Source: Salininema proteolyticum (GTDB taxonomy: Bacteria; Actinomycetota; Actinomycetes; Mycobacteriales; Micromonosporaceae). Taken from it: 64,000 nucleotides of DNA. A program made the translations under genes and the position numbers. The stretch is taken from assembly GCF_042685645.1 (NCBI RefSeq), contig NZ_JBHUNX010000001.1, forward strand, positions 2,108,001 to 2,172,000, written 5' to 3'. Below, piece by piece: positions 25,920-36,163 of the stretch (the first letter of the stretch is position 1; the number at the start of each line of letters is the position of its first letter). The notes beneath the pieces were generated by a model, which saw only the letters and a list, made by a program, of their open reading frames with translations, ran no database searches and was not told where the DNA came from.

Positions 25920-27093
25920 AGTCGACCCACCACATGTCGTCGGGCAGCTCCCATCGGCTGAGGTTGCGGACGTAGCGTTCCAGCCACGCGTCGGGGGTGG
26001 CGCGGACGAGGGAGGTGATGAGGTTCCTCTTGCGGCTGGAGAGCTTGAGGTGGCGCCGCCCGAAGCGGTGCAGGGCCTGCAGGCGTCCGCGCCGCTGCAT
26101 CCGGTAGTGGTCCATGGCGGCGTCCATGTCCTCGGGCGCCTGGTGCAGGGCCCATCCGAGGGTCGCGGCGTCCTCGAGGGCGACGGTCGCCCCGACGGGG
26201 AAGACCGGCGCGGTGCCGGAGGCGCTGTCGCCGACCATGAGGAGGTGGCCGCCGTCGCCGGACTTGTGGTGGAGGCCGGTGGGGAGGGGGTCGACGGTCC
26301 GCACGAGGCTCTGGACGAGGTCCTCGGGGCGGGTGGCGCCGAGGTAGGCGGCGACGGGGTCGGGCCAGCCGCTGAACCACCGGTTGAGCAGTTCGTGCTG
26401 GATCTGGGCGGATTCGGGGCGCAGTCCCCCGGGCACGATGGCCATCCAGGCGGCGCCGTTCTCGCCGAGGTCGGCGTAGGAGAAGCGGCGTCCGTGCGCG
26501 CCGTGGATCTCGGCGGAGTCGCCCTCGCGGCGCGGCGCGCGGTGGGGCGGGAGGACGGCGTTGAAGGCCACCGCTCCGGCGTCGACGGCTTTGGAGCGCG
26601 GTTCGAGGAGGGAGCGGATGGTCGATCCGGTGCCGTCGGCGGCGACGACGAAGTCGGCGTCCCAGCGGCGGGTCCGGTCGCCTGCGGCCAGGCGGACGAG
26701 GTCGACGCGGCTGACGGTGGTGGAGTGGACGAGGTCCACCGAGGGTCCGAGCTTGGCGACCAGCGCCTCGAACAGGCGGTCCTGGCGGACGTAGACCGGC
26801 CGGACGGACTCGGGGTCGGCGGGGGCGAGCGCGAGGCTGCCGACGTCGGCGCCGGCCTGGTCGCGGATGGTGACGCGGTCGGGGGCCCGGGCGCCGAGGT
26901 CGAGGCGCGCGTCGATGCCCAGTTGGCGCAGGGCCTTGACGCCTGATTCCCAGAGGAAGAGGAGGACGGGTCGCTTCTGGAGGCGTTCGCGGGACTCCAG
27001 TACGGCCACCCGCCATCCGACCTTGGACAAGGCGAGCGCGCTGGCGAGCCCGGCGACGCCGGCTCCTACTACGACGGCACGTCTCTGGCGCAC
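25912..27093 (-). CDS. FAD-dependent oxidoreductase/monooxygenase
   Basis: The 393-residue protein carries VVVGAGVAGLASALALSKVGW (dinucleotide-binding fold), the DG motif FVVAADGTGSTIRSLL and a GD motif, LLMVGDSASGTAPVFPVGATVALEDAATL. This places it with class A flavin hydroxylases such as UbiH or PHBH types. It is a distant paralogue of the monooxygenase at 21.2-22.4 kb, but lacks the palindromic operator. The C-terminal region is basic and helical (RRHLKLSSRKRNLITSL). Stop and start codons overlap with the next gene, so the pair is an operon. The substrate is unknown. Confidence 0.88.
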   Translation of the reverse strand: MRQRRAVVVGAGVAGLASALALSKVGWRVAVLESRERLQKRPVLLFLWESGVKALRQLGIDARLDLGARAPDRVTIRDQAGADVGSLALAPADPESVRPVYVRQDRLFEALVAKLGPSVDLVHSTTVSRVDLVRLAAGDRTRRWDADFVVAADGTGSTIRSLLEPRSKAVDAGAVAFNAVLPPHRAPRREGDSAEIHGAHGRRFSYADLGENGAAWMAIVPGGLRPESAQIQHELLNRWFSGWPDPVAAYLGATRPEDLVQSLVRTVDPLPTGLHHKSGDGGHLLMVGDSASGTAPVFPVGATVALEDAATLGWALHQAPEDMDAAMDHYRMQRRGRLQALHRFGRRHLKLSSRKRNLITSLVRATPDAWLERYVRNLSRWELPDDMWWVDYA

Positions 27094-27333
27094 TTGTTCA
27101 CACCTGCTCGGGGAGAGGACTCCTGGACCGCGGGACTGTCCGCGGCCGCCGCCTCACCCTACCCCGGAGGCGCCATCGCGGGCGTCCCCGGAGCAGGGAG
27201 CGGACTGTTCGTTTCGCGTGCGGGGCGTTACTCCCCGTCTTTGTCTGATTTAACCGAATCGTTCGATTTTCCGCCATTATCCTCTATCTCGTCGGAAGAG
27301 TCGTCGGCGGGCTCTTCCTCGGGGTCCGGGCCC

Positions 27334-28371
27334 TCAGTAGTCCAGACCCCGGTCGCGTTTCCGGTCTCGGTCTCGCTTCTCGGCGGGTTTGGTCTCCGGC
27401 TCGGCGGTCTTCTCGCCGGACTCCTCCGCGTCCTCCGGCTTGTGCGCCGGGGCCTCGTCGTCGAGCGGCAGGTGGACGCCGCGGGGCAGTCGCCCGGAGA
27501 CGTAGCCGCACTCCTTCGCGTCGGCCGAGTTCCAGTCGGTCAGGACGCGCCTGCCGTCCACGGCGGTGAACACGCGGCGCTCGTCGCCCCGCTTGAACCA
27601 CAGGTAGACGAGGGCTCCGAGGACGATCAGGATGCTGGTCCACTGGTTGAGCCGCAGCCCGAGGAAGACTTCGGCGTGGTCGATGCGCAGGCCTTCGACC
27701 CAGTAGCGGCCCACGCCGTAGAGGAGGACGTAGAGGGCGAAGGCGCGTCCGGCGCCGAACTTGAAGCGGCGGTCGGCGGCCCAGACGGCCACGGCCACGC
27801 CGACGTTCCAGAGCGCCTCGTAGAGGAAGGTCGGGTGGTAGGTGGCGTACTGGAAGTAGCCCGGCTCGCGGTAGGCCTCGTCGATCTCCAGGGCCCACCA
27901 GACCTCGGTGGGTTTTCCGTACAGCTCCTGGTTGAACCAGTTTCCGAAGCGGCCCAGGGCTTGCGCGACGGGGAGCCCGGGGGCGATGGCGTCGGCGAGC
28001 ATGGGGAAGGGCAGGTTCATCTTGCGGCAGGCGATGTAGGCGCCGAGGGCTCCGACCAGGACGGCGCCGGGGATGCCGAGTCCGCCCTCCCAGATGGCGA
28101 TGATCTTGGCGGGGTCGCCGTTCTCGCCGAAATAGGGCTGGGGCGTGGTGAAGACGTGGTAGAGGCGGGCGCCGATGATGCCGAAGGGGACGGCCCACAC
28201 CGCGACGTCGAGCGTGGCCCACTTGGGGGCGCCGCGGGAGCGCAGGCGGGCCTCGGTGATCCACACGGCCGCGACGATGCCGACCATGATGCTCAGGGCG
28301 TAGGCGCGCAGAGTGAAAGGCCCGAGCTGCCACTCGGACACGCTCGGGCTGGGAATGAATGCCAGGTCCAC
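27334..28371 (-). CDS. lgt: prolipoprotein diacylglyceryl transferase
   Basis: Lgt transfers diacylglycerol from phosphatidylglycerol to the lipobox cysteine of prelipoproteins in the membrane. The signature LGRFGNWFNQELYGKPT (essential Arg and Asn) is present, together with IIGARLYHV and about seven membrane helices. A charged C-terminal tail of about 75 residues (DDEAPAHKPEDAEESGEK) follows, as in other actinobacteria. GTG 28371 gives VDLAFIPSPSVSEWQLGP, matching family N-termini; ATG 28431 is an alternative. It lies downstream of trpA, the usual actinobacterial trp-lgt order. Confidence 0.95.
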   Translation of the reverse strand: MDLAFIPSPSVSEWQLGPFTLRAYALSIMVGIVAAVWITEARLRSRGAPKWATLDVAVWAVPFGIIGARLYHVFTTPQPYFGENGDPAKIIAIWEGGLGIPGAVLVGALGAYIACRKMNLPFPMLADAIAPGLPVAQALGRFGNWFNQELYGKPTEVWWALEIDEAYREPGYFQYATYHPTFLYEALWNVGVAVAVWAADRRFKFGAGRAFALYVLLYGVGRYWVEGLRIDHAEVFLGLRLNQWTSILIVLGALVYLWFKRGDERRVFTAVDGRRVLTDWNSADAKECGYVSGRLPRGVHLPLDDEAPAHKPEDAEESGEKTAEPETKPAEKRDRDRKRDRGLDY

Positions 28372-28454
28372 GGATAAAGGACTTTCTCGGTCGGTGATCG
28401 CGGGTCTGGGACGTATCGTAGCGCCCGCCATCGCGATCGGCCGGGCCAGGTGTC

Positions 28455-29246
28455 CTACTTGTCGCGGACTCCGGCGGCGAGTTCCTCGGTCAGCTTCGCC
28501 AGGGCGCGGTGCCCCTCGGCCGTGGAGTCGGACCGCAGGTAGCAGTTGACCATGGCCGAACCGACGATGACCGCGTCGGCGTAGGAGGCGATCTCGGTCG
28601 CCTGGGAGCGCTCCTTGACGCCCAGGCCGACGCCGATGGGCAGGTCGGTGTGCTTGCGGGTGCGCTCGACGAGCGCGGGCGCCACGCTGGAGACCTGGTC
28701 GCGGGCGCCGGTGACGCCCATGACCGACTGCGCGTAGACGAAGCCGCGACAGAGCTCGACCGTCTCCCGGACGCGCTGGTCGGTCGAGGAGGGAGCGACG
28801 AGGAAGATCCTGTCCAACCCCTGCTCGTCGGAGGCGGCTACCCATTCCCCGGCCTCTTCGGGGATGAGGTCGGGAGTGATCAGCCCCGCTCCCCCGACTC
28901 CGGCGAAGTCGGCGGCGAAGGCGCCGACCCCGTAGCGCTCCACGAGGTTCCAGTAGGTCATGACGGCCACGGGAACCCGGTCGGACACGGTCTCCACCAG
29001 GTCGAAGACGTCCTTGGTGCGGAATCCTCCCGCGAGGGCGTCGACGGCGGCGCGCTGGATGGCGGGGCCGTCCATGACCGGGTCGGAGTAGGGCAGTCCG
29101 ACCTCGATGAGGTCGATTCCGGAGTCGACGAGGACCCGAAGGGCCTCTTTAGAATCCTCGAAAGTGGGGAATCCCGCCGGCAGGTAGCCGACCAGGACGC
29201 CGCGGTTCTCCTCCGCGGCGCGGGCGAAGGCTTTCTCTACGGTCAT
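28455..29246 (-). CDS. trpA: tryptophan synthase alpha subunit
   Basis: TrpA cleaves indole-3-glycerol phosphate to indole and glyceraldehyde 3-phosphate. The 263-residue TIM barrel has the catalytic Glu in LIEVGLPYSDP and Asp in MDGPAIQRA, then FLVAPSSTDQR and the phosphate-binding VGLGVKERSQ and AVIVGSAMV. ATG 29246 has an AGGGAG site, and the start lies 10 bp past the trpB stop codon. The upstream in-frame extension overlaps trpB and is not part of the protein. It acts as an alpha2beta2 complex with TrpB. Confidence 0.97.
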   Translation of the reverse strand: MTVEKAFARAAEENRGVLVGYLPAGFPTFEDSKEALRVLVDSGIDLIEVGLPYSDPVMDGPAIQRAAVDALAGGFRTKDVFDLVETVSDRVPVAVMTYWNLVERYGVGAFAADFAGVGGAGLITPDLIPEEAGEWVAASDEQGLDRIFLVAPSSTDQRVRETVELCRGFVYAQSVMGVTGARDQVSSVAPALVERTRKHTDLPIGVGLGVKERSQATEIASYADAVIVGSAMVNCYLRSDSTAEGHRALAKLTEELAAGVRDK

Positions 29247-29256
29247 GCTTCTCTCC

Positions 29257-30435
<1,179 letters not shown>

Positions 30436-30449
30436 GGCTGTTCTGCCTT

Positions 30450-31253
30450 TCAGCTCCTAGGTGTGGCCGGGTGCTTCCCGGCCGTTACCAGTGCGGCGAC
30501 GGCGTCGCTCGGGGCGCCGTGCTTGACTACGCCCTCGCCGACGAGGACGGCGTCGGCCCCGGAGGAGGCGTAGCGGATGAGGTCGCGGGTGGAGCGGACT
30601 CCGGACTCGGCGACCTTGACGACCGAGGCGGGCAGCCCCGGCGCGATGCGCTCGAAGGTGGAGCGGTCCACCTCGAGGGTGGTCAGGTCCCGGGCGTTGA
30701 CGCCGATGACCTTGGCCCCGGCCTGCATGGCGCGGTCGGCCTCGATCTCGTCGTGCACCTCCACCAGGGCGGTCATGCCCAGCTCCTCGACGAGGTCGTG
30801 GAGTTGGACCAGGCGCTCCTGCTTGAGGGCGGCGACGATGAGCAGGCAGAGGTCGGCGCCGTGGGCGCGGGCCTCCCAGACCTGGTAGGGGTCGACGATG
30901 AAGTCCTTGCGCAGGAGGGGGACGGAGACCGAGGAGCGGACCGTGTCGAGGTCGGCCAGGCTGCCCTTGAAGTAGTCGGGCTCGGTCAGCACGCTGATGG
31001 CGGCCGCCCCGCCCCGGGCGTAGTCCGCGGCGAGGTCGGCGGGTTCGGGGACGTCGGCGAGCGCCCCTTTGGAGGGGGACTGGCGCTTGATCTCGGCGAT
31101 CACGGAGACTCCGGGGGCGTTGAGCGCCCCGTAGCCGTCCAGCGCGGCGGGCACGTGGGAGACGGCCTCCTGGACCTGTTCCAGGGGAAGGGACTCGCGC
31201 CGCTTCTCCAGTCGGGCCTGGACACTCTCGACGATTTCATGAAGCACGTTCAC
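30450..31253 (-). CDS. trpC: indole-3-glycerol phosphate synthase
   Basis: The 267-residue TIM-barrel enzyme closes the indole ring in tryptophan synthesis. Motifs include SVIAEIKRQSPSKGAL (catalytic Lys and Glu), VPLLRKDFIVDPYQVWEARA, VIGVNARDLTTLEVD and VAESGVRS. The start is GTG 31253, overlapping the stop codon of the preceding TIGR02234 gene (GTGA), so the two are translationally coupled. It is monofunctional, with no TrpF fusion. Confidence 0.97.
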   Translation of the reverse strand: MNVLHEIVESVQARLEKRRESLPLEQVQEAVSHVPAALDGYGALNAPGVSVIAEIKRQSPSKGALADVPEPADLAADYARGGAAAISVLTEPDYFKGSLADLDTVRSSVSVPLLRKDFIVDPYQVWEARAHGADLCLLIVAALKQERLVQLHDLVEELGMTALVEVHDEIEADRAMQAGAKVIGVNARDLTTLEVDRSTFERIAPGLPASVVKVAESGVRSTRDLIRYASSGADAVLVGEGVVKHGAPSDAVAALVTAGKHPATPRS

Positions 31254-31798
31254 GGTGTGGTCCCCTTCTCATCCGAGTCGGTGGGATCGGCTTTAGCTGC
31301 GATATTAGGGGATGTGGGGTCCTGCCCTGAATCGAGGGCGTCCCAGAGGGCCGAGGGTTCCCCGGCCCCGGCCGCCTCGGAGCGGTCGTAGCGCGACCCC
31401 CCGGCGGGCCAGGAGGGGGCGCTGGTCCAGGCCAGCACCGCGGCGGCGACCGCGATCACGGCGCAGGCCAGGGTCAGGGCGGACCACAGTCCGGCGTCGA
31501 GGTGCAGGGCGGCCCCGGCTCCCGCGGCGGCGGACATGGCGGCGGCGAGGAGGGCCGCGGCCCGGCGGCTCGCGGTGCCCTTGAGCGTCAGGAGGACGAG
31601 GAACGCCGCTCCGGCGACGAGCGCGGCGGGCATGATCCAGGGGGCGTAGTCGGTGCCGGTGGAGGCCGTCTTCTCGGCCAGGCCGAAGTCGTCGGTGACC
31701 ATCTCGCTGGTCCAGTCCTGTCCGGCGATGAGCGCGGCGGCGCCGTTGAAGGCGAGGCCGGCGAGGACCGATATGCCCTTGGCGCGCCCGGGGCTCAC
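31250..31798 (-). CDS. Trp biosynthesis-associated membrane protein (TIGR02234 type)
   Basis: The 182-residue protein has four membrane helices (AKGISVLAGLAFNGAAALIAG, PAALVAGAAFLVLLTL, AAALLAAAMSAAAGAGAAL, LACAVIAVAAAVLAW) and a polar Asp/Ser/Thr-rich cytoplasmic tail. Position and layout match the actinobacterial protein encoded beside trpC; its function is unknown. Start GTG 31798 overlaps the hisI stop as GTGA, and its own stop overlaps the trpC start. Usually trpE lies just upstream; here hisI does. Confidence 0.85.
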   Translation of the reverse strand: MSPGRAKGISVLAGLAFNGAAALIAGQDWTSEMVTDDFGLAEKTASTGTDYAPWIMPAALVAGAAFLVLLTLKGTASRRAAALLAAAMSAAAGAGAALHLDAGLWSALTLACAVIAVAAAVLAWTSAPSWPAGGSRYDRSEAAGAGEPSALWDALDSGQDPTSPNIAAKADPTDSDEKGTTP

Positions 31799-32148
31799 CG
31801 GTCCGACCCCGCCGTCAGCGAGCGGCCGGTGAAGCAGGTCTCGGTGCCGGTGTGGCAGGCCGGGCCGTGCTGTTCGACCTCGTACAGGACGGTGTCGGCG
31901 TCGCAGTCGGCGTTGACGGAGACGACCTTCTGGGTGTTGCCCGAGGTCTCGCCCTTGACCCAGTACTCCCCCCGGCTGCGGGACCAGTAGGTGGCCCGGC
32001 CGGTGTCGAGCGTGCGGCGCAGCGCCTCGGCGTCGGCCCAGGCGAGCATGAGCACCGCACGGGTCCGGTGCTCCTGGACGACGACCGGGATGAGGTCGTC
32101 GGCGTTGAACGACAGTCCGGCTATGGTCTGCTCTTCGCTTTCCTCCAC
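31795..32148 (-). CDS. hisI: phosphoribosyl-AMP cyclohydrolase
   Basis: The 117-residue HisI opens the adenine ring of phosphoribosyl-AMP in the third step of histidine biosynthesis. Zinc and magnesium ligands are visible in VVSVNADCDADTVLYEVEQHGPACHTG, with SRSRGEYWVKGETSGNTQ before them. No HisE domain is fused. It is the first gene of the his-trp run on the minus strand and is divergent from the BCCT carrier gene; its promoter must lie in 32149-32280. Confidence 0.96.
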   Translation of the reverse strand: MEESEEQTIAGLSFNADDLIPVVVQEHRTRAVLMLAWADAEALRRTLDTGRATYWSRSRGEYWVKGETSGNTQKVVSVNADCDADTVLYEVEQHGPACHTGTETCFTGRSLTAGSDR

Positions 32149-32286
32149 GGATCCATTGTGCCTGTGACGCCGCCGGACGGCATCGGCGGGTTCGCTCAGC
32201 GTTACATGCTGAGACGGGGTCCCTGCTCAGGTCACGCGGCGGTAACGACGATCATGATGTTCCCGTTCCCCCCACAACAGCCAGGT

Positions 32287-32316
32287 TTGCACATATAGGG
32301 TAAGTAGTCGTAATGT
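32287..32316 (+). promoter_or_regulatory. putative promoter of the BCCT carrier gene
   Basis: TTGCAC (32287-32292), an 18-base spacer and TAATGT (32311-32316) lie 34 bases before the ATG at 32351. The fit to vegetative consensus is moderate. Confidence 0.4.
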
Positions 32317-32350
32317 CCGATTGTCCGAAAAACCGCAACTTGAGGAGACC

Positions 32351-34111
32351 ATGAGCGACCCGGATAATTCCCCGCCCGCAGCCCCGCCCGAGAAGCCGCC
32401 CGCCACCGAGTCCGACCGCCCGACGCGACCGGCCACCCTGCCGGTCGACTGGGTCGTGTTCGGTATCGCGGCTGTCGTGATCTTCGCCGTGGTCGGATGG
32501 GGCTTCTTCGCCCCCGAGAACTTCGACCGCCTCTCCGGGGAGGCTCTCAGCTGGGTCCTGAGCAACTTCGGCTGGTTCTTCATCGTCTCGGCGACCGTGT
32601 TCCTCGTGCTGGCGATCTTCATAGCCGTCAGCCGTTACGGCAATATCCGCCTGGGACGGGGCAACGAGGAGCCCGAGTTCGGCAACCTGCCCTGGATCGC
32701 GATGATGTTCGCCGCCGGCATGGGCATCGGCCTGATGTTCTTCGGCGTGGCCGAGCCGCTGTCGCACTACTTCGAAGTGCCCCCGCCCCTCGAGCTGAAC
32801 CCCGCGAACCCGGCCTACTCCGAAGAGCGCGAGGCCGGCGCGATGATGTACTCCTACTTCCACTGGGCCCTCCACCCCTGGGCCATCTACGCGATCACCG
32901 GCCTGGCCTTGGCCTACTCCACCTTCCGCAAGGGCCGCGGCAACAACCTCGCCGAGGCCTTCCACCCGCTCATCGGGGGCAAGCGCTACGAGAAGCCCGC
33001 CGGGCGCGCGATCGACCTGCTGGCCATCTTCGCGACCGTCTTCGGCACCGCCGCCTCGCTGGGCCTGGGGGCCCTGCAGGTGTCGGTCGGCCTCGACATC
33101 GTCGTCGGCATCGACACCAACGAGTGGATCGAGCTGATCGTCATCGGGGCCCTGACCCTCGCGTTCGTCGCGTCCGCCTTCTCCGGCGTGCACCGCGGCG
33201 TCAAGTGGCTGTCGACGACCAACGTGCTGCTGGCGCTGTTCGTCATGCTGTTCGTGTTCATCCTGGGCCCCACCCAGTTCATCCTCGACGCCCTGCCGTC
33301 CTCGGCCGGCACCTACCTGCAGAACCTCGTCGGCACCTCCTTCAAGACCGGCGCGTTCACCGACCAGGACTGGATGGGCACCTGGACGGTCTTCTACTGG
33401 GCCTGGTGGCTGTCGTGGGCGCCGTTCGTCGGCACCTTCATCGCCCGCATCTCGCGCGGCCGCACCGTCCGCCAGTTCGTCGTCGGCGTCCTGCTGATCC
33501 CGTCGATGGGCTCGCTCACCTGGTTCGCCGTCATGGGCGGCACGGCCATCTGGATGCAGCAGAACGGCGTGGACGACTTCACCGCGGCCATGGGCCAGGG
33601 CGAGGAGTACGCGCTGTTCGCCATGCTGCAGAACCTGCCGGCCTACGGCCTCGTCGCGGGCGTGTGCATGGTGCTGATCGGCATCTACTTCGTCACCGGC
33701 GCCGACTCCGCCTCCCTGGTGCTCGGATCGCTGTCCTCCAACGGCTCGCTCACCCCGAAGAAGCCCCTGGTGGTCTTCTGGGGCCTGGCCATCGGCGGCG
33801 TCGCCGCCGTGCTGCTCATCTCGGGCGGCCTGGACGCGCTGAAGCAGGCCACCATCATCGTGGCACTGCCCTTCGTCGTCGTCATGCTGCTGCTGTGCGT
33901 GGCGCTCATGAAGGAGCTGCGGACCGACCCGGCCTCGCACCCGCTGCGGCGCCAGCTGCGCTCCATGGGCTTCCGAGAGACCATCCGCCGCATGGTCGGC
34001 GAAGAGGTCCAGCTCCACGCCCAGGAGGAGCACGAGTCGGTCAAGTGGAACCGCGGCAAGATCCGCATGGGAATCGGCAAGAAGGGCCGCAAGCCCGGCG
34101 GAGAGGAATGA
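32351..34111 (+). CDS. BCCT family osmolyte (betaine/choline/carnitine) transporter
   Basis: The 586-residue protein has twelve membrane helices, the Gly-rich TM3 motif AAGMGIGLMFFGVAEPLSHY and the TM8 signature FYWAWWLSWAPFVGTFIARISRGR with its aromatic box. It imports trimethylammonium compounds such as glycine betaine using a sodium or proton gradient, mainly for osmotic protection. A Pro-rich N-terminal tail and basic C-terminal tail (KKGRKPGGEE) may sense osmotic state, as in BetP. ATG 32351 has TGAGGAGA upstream; the earlier in-frame start at 32321 has none. Confidence 0.95.
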   Translation: MSDPDNSPPAAPPEKPPATESDRPTRPATLPVDWVVFGIAAVVIFAVVGWGFFAPENFDRLSGEALSWVLSNFGWFFIVSATVFLVLAIFIAVSRYGNIRLGRGNEEPEFGNLPWIAMMFAAGMGIGLMFFGVAEPLSHYFEVPPPLELNPANPAYSEEREAGAMMYSYFHWALHPWAIYAITGLALAYSTFRKGRGNNLAEAFHPLIGGKRYEKPAGRAIDLLAIFATVFGTAASLGLGALQVSVGLDIVVGIDTNEWIELIVIGALTLAFVASAFSGVHRGVKWLSTTNVLLALFVMLFVFILGPTQFILDALPSSAGTYLQNLVGTSFKTGAFTDQDWMGTWTVFYWAWWLSWAPFVGTFIARISRGRTVRQFVVGVLLIPSMGSLTWFAVMGGTAIWMQQNGVDDFTAAMGQGEEYALFAMLQNLPAYGLVAGVCMVLIGIYFVTGADSASLVLGSLSSNGSLTPKKPLVVFWGLAIGGVAAVLLISGGLDALKQATIIVALPFVVVMLLLCVALMKELRTDPASHPLRRQLRSMGFRETIRRMVGEEVQLHAQEEHESVKWNRGKIRMGIGKKGRKPGGEE

Positions 34112-34125
34112 CCTCCGCTTGAACG

Positions 34126-34154
34126 GGGCCCGGCGGGAGACCGCCGGGCCCTTT
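34126..34154 (+). terminator. intrinsic terminator after the BCCT gene
   Basis: GGGCCCGGCGG, loop GAGA, CCGCCGGGCCC, then TTT: a perfect 11-bp stem 14 bp past the stop codon. Confidence 0.88.
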
Positions 34155-34206
34155 CCATGTGCCAAACTGGAATCGATCCGCACAGACAGAAACGAGGAGG
34201 ACGGAC

Positions 34207-35169
34207 ATGCGCGCCATCGTCGTTCACCAGACCGGCACGGCCGAGGCCATGAAGCTGCACGAGGGCGAGGACCCCGGTCCGCCTCCCGGCCAGGTGAGCG
34301 TGCGCGTCCAGGCGGCGGGCGTCAACTTCATCGACGTCTACCACCGCTCCGGCCAGTACCCCATCCCCACGCCCTTCACCCCCGGCTTGGAGGGCGCCGG
34401 CGTCGTCGCCGCCGTCGGGGAGGGCGTCACCGACTTCACCCCGGGCGACCAGGTCGCCTGGTCCCACGTGCCCGGCTCCTACGCCGACGTGGTGGTGGGC
34501 CCGGCGGAGAAGTTCGTGCCGGTCCCCGACCGCGTCGCCCCCGAGACCGCCGCCGCGGCCATGCTCCAGGGCCTGACCGCCCACTACCTCTGCAACGACG
34601 TCCACCCGCTGCGGGAGGGGCAGACCGTCCTGGTCCACGCCGCCTCCGGCGGAGTGGGCCTGCTCCTGACGCAGATGGCCAAGCTCAAGGGCGCCACCGT
34701 CATCGGGACGGTCTCCACCGACGCCAAGGCCGAGCTGGCCCGCTCCAACGGCTGCGACCACGTCATCGGCTACGAGGGTTTCAAGGACAAGGCCCGCGAG
34801 CTGACCGGAGGAGAGGGCGTCCACGCCGTGTTCGACGGCGTCGGCCGCGACACCTTCGACGGCTCCCTGGAGTCCCTGCGCCGCCGCGGCACGATGGCGC
34901 TGTTCGGCCAGGCCAGCGGCGCGGTCCCGCCGTTCGACCCGCAGCGGCTCAACGCCGCCGGATCGGTCTCCCTGTGGCGCCCCAAGCTCGCCGACTTCAC
35001 CGCCACCGCCGAGGAGTACCGCGCCCGGGCGGCCGACCTGTTCTCCATGATCGAGGGCAACGACCTCATCGTGCGGATCAACCACCGCTACCCGCTCAAG
35101 GACGCCGCCCGCGCCCACAACGACCTCGAGGCCCGCAAGACCACCGGCAAAGTGGTCCTGATCCCTTGA
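34207..35169 (+). CDS. NADPH:quinone oxidoreductase family protein
   Basis: The 320-residue zinc-free medium-chain dehydrogenase/reductase has FIDVYHRSGQYP, PGLEGAGVVAAVGEGV, VLVHAASGGVGLLLTQMAK (NADPH Rossmann motif) and AVFDGVGRDTF, matching QOR/zeta-crystallin. It reduces quinones in the cytoplasm using NADPH. ATG 34207 has GAGGAGG upstream. Its TGA stop overlaps the TTG start of the next gene, so the two are co-translated. Confidence 0.92.
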   Translation: MRAIVVHQTGTAEAMKLHEGEDPGPPPGQVSVRVQAAGVNFIDVYHRSGQYPIPTPFTPGLEGAGVVAAVGEGVTDFTPGDQVAWSHVPGSYADVVVGPAEKFVPVPDRVAPETAAAAMLQGLTAHYLCNDVHPLREGQTVLVHAASGGVGLLLTQMAKLKGATVIGTVSTDAKAELARSNGCDHVIGYEGFKDKARELTGGEGVHAVFDGVGRDTFDGSLESLRRRGTMALFGQASGAVPPFDPQRLNAAGSVSLWRPKLADFTATAEEYRARAADLFSMIEGNDLIVRINHRYPLKDAARAHNDLEARKTTGKVVLIP

Positions 35170-35951
35170 GCGGCTTCACCATCCTCGTGTTCGGAGCCGG
35201 GGGTCACCTCGGCTCCGCCCTGACGCGCCGCGCTGCGGCGCTCGGCTGGAAGGCCGTCTCCGCCTCCCGCAACCACGGCGAGGTCCGGGTCGACATCACC
35301 GACCGCTCGGCCGTGGCCGACACCGTCGCGCGCGTCAGACCCGACGCCGTGGTCAACGCCGCCTACGTCCAGAGCAGCTGGAAGGTGACGGCCGACGGCG
35401 CGGCCCATGTCGCACTGGCGTGCCTGGGCACCGACACGCGGTTCGTCCAGATCTCCTCCGACGCCGTCTTCTCCGGCCGCGAACCCTCCTACGCGGAGGA
35501 GGCCGAGCCCGACCCCGTCACCCCGTACGGAGCGGCCAAGGCCGCCGCCGAGACCGCCGCGCGGCTGGTCCCCCGCTCTACGGTGGTCCGCACGTCATGG
35601 ATCGTCGGATACGACACCGAGAGCCCCTACCGCCGCCTGGTCGACGACGCCCTGGCCGGACGCAAGGCCCTGTTCACCGACGACTTCCGGTGCCCCATCC
35701 ACGTCGACGACCTCTCCGAGGGAGTCCTGTCCGCCGTCGACCGCGAGGTCGAGGGAACGCTGCACCTCGGCGGCCCGGACGCGCTCTCGCGCCACGAGCT
35801 CGGACGGCGGCTCGCCGTGCGTTTCGGCAAGGACCCCGACGCCCTGCCCACGGGGCTCAAGGCCGAGGCGATCCCCGGTTCGCCCCTGGACGTCCGGCTC
35901 GACTCGCGGCGCACCACGGACCTGCTGGGCCTCTCGCCGCGCTCGCTGTGA
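35166..35951 (+). CDS. RmlD-like NAD(P)-dependent reductase (SDR superfamily)
   Basis: The 261-residue protein starts at TTG 35166 (LSGFTILVFGAGGHLG), overlapping the previous stop codon. It has the nucleotide-binding GAGGHLG, VVNAAYV, ISSDAVFSG and the catalytic YGAAK, as in dTDP-4-dehydrorhamnose reductase (RmlD) and related proteins such as MAT2B. It continues with VRTSWIVGYD and FRCPIHVDDLSEGVL. No other rml genes are near, so the substrate is uncertain. Confidence 0.85.
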   Translation: MSGFTILVFGAGGHLGSALTRRAAALGWKAVSASRNHGEVRVDITDRSAVADTVARVRPDAVVNAAYVQSSWKVTADGAAHVALACLGTDTRFVQISSDAVFSGREPSYAEEAEPDPVTPYGAAKAAAETAARLVPRSTVVRTSWIVGYDTESPYRRLVDDALAGRKALFTDDFRCPIHVDDLSEGVLSAVDREVEGTLHLGGPDALSRHELGRRLAVRFGKDPDALPTGLKAEAIPGSPLDVRLDSRRTTDLLGLSPRSL

Positions 35952-36163
35952 GGCCGCCGCACCCCGGCGGAATGAGCGCGCAGCAACGACTCCTGCCGAA
36001 ACGGCGGCCCGGGCTCCCGCCCCGGCTGCGGAGAACACGGCGTCCCGGGCCATGAGCCGGTGAACCCGACAAAGGGCCCATAGCTCCGCGCCCCTGCGAA
36101 AAGGGCGCGACGGGCGGAGGATGGAGAGAAGAGGCAACTTCGTCCGGTTGGGAGGCGACGGCC

